Both the position numbers and the translations under genes were made by a program. Below are positions 50,183 through 64,000 of a stretch of DNA of 64,000 nt, in pieces. The stretch's first letter is position 1. Each line of letters starts with the position of its first letter. The stretch comes from Tubulanus polymorphus (taxonomy: Eukaryota; Nemertea; Palaeonemertea; Tubulaniformes; Tubulanidae), in NCBI RefSeq assembly GCF_964204645.1, contig NC_134025.1:4593001-4657000 (forward strand), read 5' to 3'. The notes under the pieces were generated by a model. That model searched no databases and was not told where the DNA came from. It saw only the letters and a list, made by a program, of their open reading frames with translations.

Positions 50183-52066
50183 CTAAGCATAGATAGAAAA
50201 ATATATGATAACGTAGAGCAGGAAACTAACTGGAAACAGAATTCTTGAAATGAAATCGATCTTCATTGCTACTTTGGACATTCCGTTCCCATTTTCCGAT
50301 TCGTCTTTGTTAGTCTGAAATGAAATGATTTAACCATTACGTTCGCGTAAAAGATCAAAATATTACATGTTTCATAAACTATTGGCAATCAAACTCACTG
50401 GAGACAAGGGAATCATTTCCGTATTCGAATGCGCAGTTTTCGCACGTTTCGATAGGAACGTAACTATTGCAGTTTCCAGAAGAGCCATGAACACGTATAA
50501 CATATTCAACAACATCCAGACATCAATCGCTTTTACATAGGAGACTCGGGGTAACATGGATCTGATACTGGACGTTTGGGTCGTCATCGTCAGTAATGTC
50601 ATCAAGCCGAGGAATACTCGAGCCGTGACCGCATCATTCATCCAGAAACCAAACCACGACACAATAACAATTAGAATACTGGGAATGAAAACCTGCAGTA
50701 TGTAATAACCCTGAATTCGCTGTAACTTAAAATCCACCTTGAGACACGGATAGGCCCCTATAAAGATAAAATACGAAATATGTAGGATGTACTTAAAAAA
50801 CAACTTATATTTTTCTGTAAGGAAATCGAACCTGTAGCATAGTGGACAGAGCAGTCACTAAGTTGCGTATCCTGTATAATGAATTGTGGCAAGTGATCAA
50901 CTGATGCATCCATCGCAAGCCCTGCGCCCATCCAGCCATACGTCATCGTATCCATAGTGTATCCATCTGTAAAGTGGTAAATTTATGTATCTCTAACCGA
51001 TACGAATCTGTCGATGGAATATTGTAAAGAGTGGGAATGAATCCGCAGTTTCTTTCGAACTTACACGATTCTACCATGAGTGAGCAAACTTGTGTATCGA
51101 ATGGGAACTTTTGGAGATGTAATGGACAGGAAAAAGTAGCTGTAATTCTATGAATGAAAAAGAATAAGATTACAATTTTCCTCAGGACGAACTCTCAGGC
51201 ACTATTCTGGTCATAATACCTAGTAGCGAACCAGACATCGCCATTGCTGTATATCCTGAGAAGTCTATTTGGAACTGTAATATCGTGTGTTTTTCCAGCC
51301 TTTTCATTCCGGAAAAATGTGTCCGGCAGCCATAGTTTGTCAATATCACTTGCTTTTGGTCTGATCATTTTAACGAAGTTTTTCGGAGTGAATTTCAGTC
51401 TCGGGTCGTTCCAACTTTGTCGCAAATAGAAGTCTATAGAATAATCCTATATGAAAGACATAATCTTATGTAATTTGCTTTTATAATCTAATATCTAATT
51501 TCATTTCGCTTATGAACGATTCTGGACATAAGGCCGAAGCAAACAGAATGGATGCTTCAAAGCTAAATCTTTACCATTTTCTGTTCATTCAATGAATGGA
51601 AGTTGTTAACATACAGTCCAATTTCTACTTTGGTCGCGTTAACTAAAAATGATGATATTTGATAGTTTGTGAATAACAATATAATAGAAAACTATTAGGT
51701 AATTTGTTGAACAACACAAATAATTGTGTCAGCAATAATCCCAAACTTACGGCTCTTTGGTGGTTGTTGCCTGTCATAGTTTTTCATCAAATTATCGAAT
51801 ATTTGTTCGCTAATATCAATGATAAAAACAAACAGACTGTATTAATAATGATAGGTAATTTACCGAGTAGGTTTTGGTGGTAATGGGTGACTGTTAACAA
51901 ATTACATATACAAAGTCAACTGTACAAGAAAAAGTAGCGGTAATATCATGTGAATATGTCGTTTTACAGTATAAAATGCTTAAAACTTAAAAATACACCT
52001 GGAAGATAGTGTTACCAAAAACAATAATCCCACCAAATAACGCATCATTCTTCTCGGAATCTTCAT
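50183..52066 (-). CDS. Cys-loop ligand-gated anion channel subunit (glycine/glutamate-gated chloride channel type), 376 aa, 8 exons
   Basis: Subunit of a pentameric plasma-membrane channel. Exons in transcript order: 51999-52066, 51751-51809, 51575-51642, 51220-51446, 51065-51147, 50832-50966, 50399-50757, 50183-50314; total 1131 bases with matching phases. Residues 1-22 are a signal peptide. The extracellular domain shows YLRQSWNDPRL, KLWLPDTFFRNEK, the Cys-loop CPLHLQKFPFDTQVC and the second disulfide pair CSVHYATGAYPC typical of GlyR/GluCl. M1-M3 follow, with pore helix VTARVFLGLMTLLTMTTQTS, and M4 ends the protein (RILFPVSFLLYVIIYFSIYA). The 0' Arg and -1' Ala of anion channels are present, but the usual -2' Pro is Thr. 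The M3-M4 loop is only about 40 residues, far shorter than normal. Ligand cannot be assigned. A noncoding 5' exon probably exists (acceptor just upstream of the start exon). Confidence 0.92.
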
Positions 52067-52833
52067 AATGGGGAACTTTCTGAAAGTAAAACACAGAATT
52101 TCCACGGAAGGAAAAGAAGAAAGAAAAGCCTATAAATGCAATGCACACAGAGCTTAAGATTATGGAAAATATGTACTGTACAAGTATCTACACTCAAATC
52201 AAATATATTTACAAAGTTCAAATCTTGTTTTTGCAAATAGTGACAAAAGATATTTGATAGAAATTCCATGATGCCTAGACAGAAGTCATACCTTTTAACT
52301 GAAAATGCTTGACATGGATGTTGCCTTGTTCAGTTGGCCTCCTGTGACTGTGATGACGACGAACTCTCGTCACAGAACTGGGTCGAATATTCAGCAATTG
52401 CCGTTAATCAGCCTCGAATACGAGCCACCAAAGTCGACGTCTGCACGATCCGATCGTTTCACCCATAACGGTTATCATTATTCTACGCATCCTCAGCTAA
52501 TTTGCAAATAAATTGATCGTAAATCCCCAAACACGATCGCCGACATAGCATTTTAGTTTGATAAAAACGGCCGGAAAATCATGATTTGCCACTAAGTTAT
52601 ACCACGGACTCCTCGTTTTAGAGTCCGGTTATACGTGCCCTGTGCTGCAACTATGACACAAACAACGCTCGCACAATTGTAATTTTGTGGAGAAATAAAA
52701 CCTTGAATGTAAAGGAAAAGATAAAGACATATCTGCTTATAGTTTTACATTTTTCTTTATCCCCGGTACGTACATACATCGCTAAGAATACGAACATTTT
52801 ATCATTTTACATAATCTTTTAATGAATATGCTT
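52067..52833. other. Upstream region of the channel gene and 3' region of the protease gene
   Basis: Contains a minus-strand acceptor (TTTACTTTCAG) ten bases or so before the channel start codon, implying an upstream non-coding exon somewhere between 52.1 and 52.6 kb. The 52.3-52.7 kb part is more G/C-rich and could hold the channel promoter. A minus-strand ATTAAA near 52816-52821 may serve the protease gene. No protein-coding exon is supported. Confidence 0.35.
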
Positions 52834-55800
52834 CTAATTCGTCTTCATTTCATCGAAAATCCACTCAAGATGTGATTCGATTTTCGTATAGACACCGGGG
52901 TACTTAACATCGGCACAACTTTCTCCGAATGACACAATTCCAACTAATACCCAACTTGCACCGTCCCTGCAGATTAACCCGCCGCCTGAATCACCCTGTA
53001 AGCAAAAGACTTTTTCATGAGGCAATTTGAAAACGCTGGTTTTAATGCAATAAGCAAGGTTGCTTCGTAGATAAAAACAAGTTTTCTCGAATTAGTGGAT
53101 GTCGAATGAATCACTGTACCTGACATGCGTCCCCAACTTTTTCTGCATTCTTTGAGTATCCACAAATCATGTTTGGCAATATTTCGATATTTTTTCCGTT
53201 AGTCCTATATCGTGCTTCACATTGCACGTGGTCCATTAAAGTCAGAGAAACGTGTTGAAGTAGATCTGGTCGTACTATAAAGTAGTGATACAGATTTTCT
53301 CATTGAATGTTTTACGTAATAACATTTTTGATAAAATGGATGAAATGTGCCCTTACGATATCTACTGCTGGACAAGTCTCCCCAACCAGCCACTCGGCAT
53401 TCGCTTGAACTGTCAAAAACTGATTTCTCATTCGGTAAACATGCTACGTTGATAAACGGCGTCAAATAAACTGGCCTGACCAGTTTCACCAGTGCTATAT
53501 CATTCATATAACCTTTACTCATATCTAGAAAATATCCACGTTGTCTCTTAAGAACAGAGCGAAGCCTCGTGAAAAATATCTTTCCAAACGTCCGTTTCTT
53601 TTCTTACTGACAAGGTTTTTCGTCGTTACAACGTTTTCTTACCGGCTAAAGGGTGGTTGATGATTTTGCTGATGTTCACTTCAATCTCTGTGCCCTCGTT
53701 CAGTTTTTGATTATGTTCGCCGACCCTTATACTCCATATATCAGGATTATTCATTGACCGTCCACCGCGAAACAATTTCTCTCTTAAATGTTTAATCTCA
53801 ATGATAGGATAAGACAAGACTGAATGGAACAAGTGATGTTCCACGTATATGCAAATAATTGTTATTGCCAATTAATTGATTCAAACCGTTATTCTACTCT
53901 TTCACATTAACTTATCCGACGATATCTTTTGAAATCAGTTTTTTGCACGTTTGTAAAGTTTACTTACTGGAAGCAATGAGCTGCTGACAGGACCCACTGT
54001 GGTGCGATCAGAGTACCACCACACTCGTGTCTTGAGTTGAGGATCCTGAGTGACGCAATCCAAGGCCACTGACCATGGACGACCGGAGAACCATTGACAA
54101 TTCGTTTCGCTACAGATATCGCTGATGAGTCGGAGTGATAAGAAATACCGCATTGGTCACCTCCTTGAATATCTAAAAACAATTTAAGCAATCGTTGAAA
54201 GACGATGTATTGGAGGAAAAAGATACGCCTTGTATACAAAAAGTAACTTTTATTGAATATTCCACTTACTCTTAACAGACTCAAATCCGGGCACCGTACC
54301 TGGAAATAAATGAAAAATGTCAGAATGTTCTCAAAATTACAATTGGAGGATGTTCTGACTTTGATGTAAGTTTTCGAAAATTAGACGCTTTGCTTACCGC
54401 AGCCAATTAAACCAAAGCGCACAGCAGCAGTATTGTAGGGATATCTAACTGGATAGAGTCGAACGCAAACGGCTCGGATGGGATACCGGAACGTGATATC
54501 CTTATCCGGCCGAAACCAGGTTGGCCCATTGAATATCTGTAAATCGAAAATGGTATCAATTATGATCTATATAAAAATCATATTCCTAAAGTTTGTTTGC
54601 AAATGATAGCAGTATACCACATGTTACTGGCCTTTGTTGTAGGAGAAGTCGGTGAAATTTTGATTTGATGGAAATTTTCACAATTCCTGCTGTATCCGAT
54701 AGTGAATAGCTGAACACGCTTCCTGTTGGAATCTGAGTCTGACTGGATTTTGACTCCGGTCAAAATCAATTCGTACGGCAATTCTATCTGAACCCATGAT
54801 CCCTCGGCCTTTCGTGGAATCCACGAATTTTTCGCACCGTATCGGGCATGCGCTGGACTGTGATCTGAATCGGTTCCTGCATCGGACCCAGTAAAAACTG
54901 AATCTGGGAAGAGTGTTTTATCAAACAGGTTTGGACCCGTTCTGTGACATATGTTCTTATCTAAAATCAAATTAAGGTCTAATGTATATAACGATAGTTG
55001 AAATAACAATAGCGTTGTCTATCCGCTTTCTGGGGCCCTGGCGATGATAGTTGACACAGAAAATATACTGATAATAGACCTTATAGTATAACCGACTGCC
55101 TGGAGATATCAAAATAGTTTTCATATCTAACAATATCATATACATAATGATAAAAAGACGGCAAATTCCTTTTTTGAATAAATAAGGATTGTTGGTACGT
55201 CATAAGTGATGACGTAATGTTATTCTGGCACTTGGTACTTATGCAATAAAAAAAAAAAATATTGGGTAATAGGACTTTAAGTAGTCATTTATCAGGTCAT
55301 TATAATATCTTCGTTCTTCGTTTGGGTCATTCAATGAATGCTTTTACCCTCTCCACAACCAAGTAGGACGATGTTCGCTGCTGCAGGTTTATCTTGTTTC
55401 TCAACGATAATCTTCACACATCGAGCTTTAAAAACTTCTGGAAATAACGTAGTTGTCCAAGTGTCATGATCACGGTTTCCTCGAAATATCTGAAGTTAAG
55501 AATTAAACATTTGAGGAACTGTGCTCGCAATTTTAGTTAGTCGGCCAGATTCTAATAATAACCTGCTGGTCGCCATTACTGTCCAGTAAATCTGTAAACC
55601 AGGTACAACCTAAACTGTAAGAAACCTGAAACTTTTCGATAAATTGGGTCCCGGATCCTTTCATTCTTATTCCTGTCACTAATTGCCATTCGGAAAATTC
55701 AATCTGGAATACAGAAAAAAGTATATGAGTTATAAGCCCATGAGTAATTTGATTTTTCTCATGTATATCGATCTATCATATATTGTACATATTCATGTAT

Positions 55801-57430
55801 TTTTGGTTTATTATGCATAATATATCTTACGAAAAACCAATCTAAATGGATTTCAATTTGTTCAATTACGCAATTTATGTCAACGCTGTCTGGTTAAAAT
55901 CTACGTATATTAAGTAATTACCAAAACATAACGTGATTAAATTCAGTTATTTTCCCCACTGGAATACAAATAAGTTTCATGAACTCACATTGTGCATGTA
56001 AAACCGATTTCATCTTTTAATGGTAATTCTTTGATTAAAAGCAAAAACTCAAAGTTTTTATCATTTAAGATATACGGAAAATCATTATTATGTAATGTAA
56101 TGCAATAATACAACTATGAAATATTGAAATTTAAGAATTTATAAAATTTTCCATCGATAAAGATAAAATCCTTAATTTTGCGAATATGAAGAAGTACATA
56201 CCTGTATTTTACCGGTATTATCCGGATACAGCGCATCACGATAGACATCATCGTCATTGTAGTAGTATCCATTATCCTTCTTATCATCTAGTTCTTTGTG
56301 ACAATGCGGTAAACTGCCTTTGAAAATTATAAGAAAGAAACGATGATGGCGGTTATTGTAGGTCATAATAATTTCTCGTAGTATTTTGGCCGCGTTTGTA
56401 GTGCCCTTTTCCTCAAAATCAGGGGCGGATCCAGGGGCCTCTGTCGAGGGTAGCACTATGGAATAGAGCATAATCCACGACAATGGAGGGGGCTGGAGGT
56501 CCCCCAGAAATTCTTTGAAGATTTGGTCCTTTTTATTGCAATTTTAAGCAATAAATATGTCTGTAAAATAATTCCTGATGCAACGTGCTTTCTATAAACG
56601 TTATTGCATTGAGATGTAGTTTCCAGTGAATATAGTACATAAGAAAGATGAAATCCTGAAGAATGGTGCGCCTTTTTGTTTAAAATTATCTGTGCTCTTT
56701 CTTTTTGGGATTGATAGGGACGATTAATGTTTTCTTTTGCTTTGGGGATGAAAGTTTCGGGATGGTAGCACGTATGAATCCGCACCTGAAACTGTACATT
56801 CCAATTACATAGCATAACACGTAATCTGTTAATCATAGGATAAGCGACATCGAATTAAACGAATTTACCTAATGCTGCGATAGGAAATGTTGAATGGATT
56901 AAAAATATCTGAAATAACAATGAAACAAATTAGTAGCCTACATTACGATAAAATTACGATAAAATCATGGCATTTCTGCATTTCTATAAGATCATCATCT
57001 ATCCGTCGAAGGGTCATTTGTCAAAGCAGACAAAAATCTTAGATGTTGTAAATAGGACTGGGTTATTGCTGGCGTTCGTTCAAATCAATATTTAGATGGT
57101 CTGCATCGACATATCAACAGTCAGACAATACAAAGATTATAAGAAAATGTGATGGTCTCTGATGAAATGCCAAGAAAAAGTTTTCACGTTCAACTACAAA
57201 AAAAACAATGACTTGATATAATCTACAATTAGAAGAGTCTATTTTTGACCTAATATAAAAGGATAGGAATAAGATGGGAATCCAAAACCTATTATGATTG
57301 AAGAATGATTTAAAAAACGGCCGAGTTCCACAACTTATAGTTAGATTTTACTATTGATATGCAGCTCAAACTCTCGGAATGTTAACCTGTAAGGACAGTA
57401 AGTACTCACCAACAAGCTGAACGAATACAT
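52834..57430 (-). CDS. Secreted trypsin-like serine protease with two discoidin (F5/8 type C) modules, 595 aa, 13 exons
   Basis: Exons in transcript order: 57410-57430, 56869-56908, 56202-56317, 55563-55703, 55348-55489, 54632-54960, 54398-54536, 54270-54299, 53968-54172, 53643-53782, 53357-53524, 53120-53274, 52834-52995; 1788 bases, phases consistent. The signal peptide spans the first two exons (MYSFSLL joined to [14 protein letters not shown]). Two F5/8 type C modules follow, the first short at its N-terminal side, each closing with a Gly-Cys-Gly ([13 protein letters not shown]). A peptidase S1 domain begins at the activation site KRIVNG. The catalytic triad is intact: His in SAAHCF, Asp in NDIALV, Ser in GDSGGG. 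GDACQGDSGG places Asp at chymotrypsin position 189, predicting cleavage after Arg/Lys. The usual Pro198 is Gly. Discoidin modules suggest binding to cell-surface or matrix glycans or lipids; roles in innate immunity or coagulation-like cascades are possible. The intron after 54632 seems to use a GC donor. Confidence 0.88.
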
Positions 57431-58366
57431 GATACTGAAGTATCTTTTTCCAATTGACGATCAACTGAATGGCGATACAAGATTTCACTCGTATTTATAG
57501 CGATTGGAAAACCCTTGTTAATTGGAAAACCCGCATTTTAACGCATCTATAGTTGAGATACTACGCTTTGCGTTACGATAATTACTGATGTTAATGACGG
57601 GGTCATGATTGTAAATCATTTATTCCCCAGAGACAGAGTATCATCGCTGATTTCTAGATTTTGATTCTAGTTAGCCTCTCACAGGCAATGCAGTAAATTC
57701 TCTGTTATCATTGCCATATATAAAAACGAATTAAGTAATCGGAGTCGACGACATTTTTAAGTGCAATGGTTGTCGGTCATTTCATTTGTTAATGGGGAAC
57801 AGTTCATCCGTTTAGTTATGTGTAAAATCGTTATTTCTACTAACGTTAAGGCAGAAACTCAGGAAGTACCTGAAAAGAAAACTGAACGTTCGCTTTAAGG
57901 AATCTAATGAAAGAGGGCTTCCGAAAAGTATAACAATTTACTAGGTTCCGAGTTGCTCGCATTTCGTGTGCACGCGTAATTTACTCAACTGAAAATTTCT
58001 CTATATAAATCATGCCTATATGTAACGGTACCAACAGTTATTTTGGTTTGTGAAGTGGGCAGATATTAATCACATACGCCTTCCTACATAGGTCCTTAGA
58101 TATTCGAGTTTCATTGTCGTATCATCAGATACGTGATTGATGCAACTCATATTATCACCTTATAGTTGATCTCTATTTGAGGTTATCAATTCTCGTACAG
58201 TGTTGATTAGAAAGTTTTCATTTGCCTTTATATAGTGTATTGTTCAATTGATTTTTGAACAATCTAACTTTATGATTATCAGTAGGCTTATATTTATTAA
58301 CTAATGCAGCTGACTGGTTTGATGGGATGAAATAATTTCACATTTAGCACCGTAAACTAAACTGAA
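57431..58366. other. Upstream region of the protease gene, no gene recognised
   Basis: A/T-rich sequence between the divergent protease and the small ORF at 58367. The protease promoter should lie just above 57430; no TATA box stands out with confidence. No exon was recognised. Confidence 0.4.
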
Positions 58367-58615
58367 ATGAAAATGGAAGTAAATGATCATACGAATTTCT
58401 GTGAAAATCTTCTGAGCTCTCTCGTACGCGTTAGGCGACAAGTGTCACAGACTCTCAAGTCGGTTGACAGGAAGTGCATCATCGGTTACTCGAAGAGAAG
58501 TAACACCTTGGAGGTTGACGTACAGAATGAAGTAACCCGTCGTCTCACGTGGAATCATATTGTGGCTCAGCATCTGAGCTCAGATGACGATTTTGAAGAA
58601 ATGCCCGAGTTTTGA
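58367..58615 (+). CDS. Small hypothetical protein (82 aa)
   Basis: I do not recognise this protein. The frame is markedly richer in G/C and has a more coding-like base pattern than the A/T-rich DNA on either side, which is the main reason to list it. The central part is basic (LVRVRRQVSQTLKSVDRKC) and the C-terminus acidic (SSDDDFEEMPEF). No signal peptide, membrane segment or known domain. It may be a complete single-exon gene, a terminal exon of a longer gene, or a lineage-restricted protein. Confidence 0.4.
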   Translation: MKMEVNDHTNFCENLLSSLVRVRRQVSQTLKSVDRKCIIGYSKRSNTLEVDVQNEVTRRLTWNHIVAQHLSSDDDFEEMPEF

Positions 58616-62696
<4,081 letters not shown>

Positions 62697-64000
62697 ATGA
62701 CTGAAGCAGCGGTAAGTTTTTGATAGAAATTTTACAATTTTCGTACGTGATCTGAATGATTCGTTTGAACTTCCATTTATTTTTCGTTCTTATCTTCAAT
62801 TCGCGAGTGTTTATTTGGAATGCACTTGAAATGTGTATCTTGTGTATTATAAATAGTAACCAGTATATTAATTAAAGGATGATTATGTCAGCCATTGTCT
62901 TGGAAGTATCTTTACATATAAACTGCTCTTCACAAGACAGTGATACACACGTTTCAGACAACACGAAGCTCTCTATACTTTTTCTGTGACATTACACATT
63001 TTCATCGTTGTGTTATGAAATGTTTGTTTCGTGGGTTTCAGGAAACATGTGCGTTTGTTTATGTGAAGAATTGTACTGCTCGTGGCGCAGAAGATTGGGC
63101 GGCCATAAGCCAATCAAAACACGTTTCTCGTGACACACCCTATTTTATTCCGGCGTTTTTTGGTAGAAAACGAATTAACAGCGCTCTTTATTTTCGATTC
63201 AGCTGGAATTTTTAAAATGACAGGAATTAATATCAATAATTTCAGCTAGCATCAGCGAATGTAAATTCTATTTGTTCATTTTTTTTTAAAATCTAGCAGT
63301 ATTTCGAAATAATGGAGTCATTGTCTTGAATATTGTTTTGCCTGGTTCAATATTTAGAATGTGAATGCGGCATAGAGCAAAGACCACAATTTGGATTTAA
63401 AAATCGTTGTTTAAGATAAGAGTTACAACATTTGTAACATGACCGTAGAACACATATATGACCGCGCCAAATATTCTGATGTGGGAAAAATGCTAGTTGA
63501 TCAGGATCATTCTGGAACATGGGCTACGCACTGTTTTCAATATTAAAACTATTACTCAAATAATACATATATATCTGTTGACGTAATATTCTTTGATTAA
63601 TCAATGCTAATAGCTATTATTCATATACCGAACTTATCACTTTCGAAACACACACGTGTAATAATACCTGGTTTGAGTTTTAGGAGTACAGTACAAGTGA
63701 CGATGGGTCATAGTTCAGCGATTTCGTAGTTTTCAAGTTGACCCCTGAAAACTGCACAATCAAACACACTATTGTATCGAACCAATAAAGATAAAATCAA
63801 TTGAACAGACAAAAAACTACAATATTTGGTTTTAGTTCTAAACACAAGTTTCGAACTATCAATCGAATTGAGGACTTACTTTTTCGAGAGAAGCTAAGAA
63901 CAAAGTTTTTGAAAAAATTTTCTCCATTTTATGTTTTTCAGATCAAAATATTTGTCGTATTCATTATAATTCTGAGTACGTGCTGGCTTGCCGGCTGCCT
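62697..64000 (+). CDS. Possible 5' end of a gene for a secreted or membrane protein, cut by the window edge
   Basis: A candidate first coding exon 62697-62711 (ATG then Thr-Glu-Ala-Ala) ends in the strong donor GTAAGT. A pyrimidine-rich acceptor at 63940-63941 opens a frame that continues to the window end and, joined in phase 0, reads IKIFVVFIIILSTCWLAGC, a typical hydrophobic signal-peptide core. The evidence is only two splice signals and a short hydrophobic run, so this is a weak call. Confidence 0.25.

Noticed and set aside
53935-54153. 72-residue minus-strand frame overlapping the protease activation exon
   Set aside because: It is an alternative frame of the exon 53968-54172, whose true frame encodes the protease N-terminus and catalytic His.

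Overview
The window is AT-rich (about two thirds A/T by eye) animal nuclear DNA. The genes are split by many GT-AG introns and contain metazoan families: a Rab27 effector of the Slac2/melanophilin/MyRIP type, Bax inhibitor-1, MMS22L, PIGN, a Cys-loop chloride-channel subunit and a discoidin-domain serine protease. The mix (GT11 fucosyltransferase, a phosphonatase-like HAD protein, discoidin-protease architecture, Penelope-type debris, long TA microsatellites) suggests a marine invertebrate, most likely a spiralian such as a mollusc, annelid or brachiopod. The phylum is inference, not something the sequence proves.

Layout. 1-2640 shows no gene. 2.7-24.9 kb, plus strand: a 20-coding-exon Slac2/MyRIP-like Rab27 effector with a TATA promoter, a non-coding first exon and, unusually, two immunoglobulin domains. 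26.5-30.4 kb, plus: TMBIM6 (Bax inhibitor-1), 7 coding exons. 32.9-34.0 kb, minus: an intronless GT11-type fucosyltransferase, bracketed by two copies of a 0.2 kb dispersed repeat. 34.0-34.5 kb: an anomalous GC-rich island. 35.2-42.3 kb, plus: MMS22L, 30 exons recovered, N-terminus not found. 43.1 kb, plus: an intronless 97-residue orphan with its own TATA box. 44.0-44.8 kb, minus, and 45.8-48.6 kb, plus: a divergent intronless pair, a phosphonoacetaldehyde-hydrolase-like protein lacking key catalytic residues and a full-length PIGN. 50.2-52.1 kb, minus: an 8-exon glycine/glutamate-type Cys-loop anion-channel subunit with a very short cytoplasmic loop. 52.8-57.4 kb, minus: a 13-exon secreted trypsin-like protease with two discoidin (F5/8 type C) modules. 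57.4-64 kb is gene-poor, with one small orphan ORF, a 156-bp TA tract and a possible first exon of a secreted protein running off the right edge.

The genes do not form an operon or one pathway; this is an ordinary stretch of animal chromosome. The most interesting items are the Ig-containing Slac2 protein, the probable phosphonatase pseudoenzyme beside PIGN, the intronless genes among very intron-rich neighbours, and several foldback or TIR elements, one with a 13-bp target duplication and a hammerhead-like core. Exon joins were made by hand from splice signals, phase continuity and family resemblance; each multi-exon model given is open throughout its reading frame.
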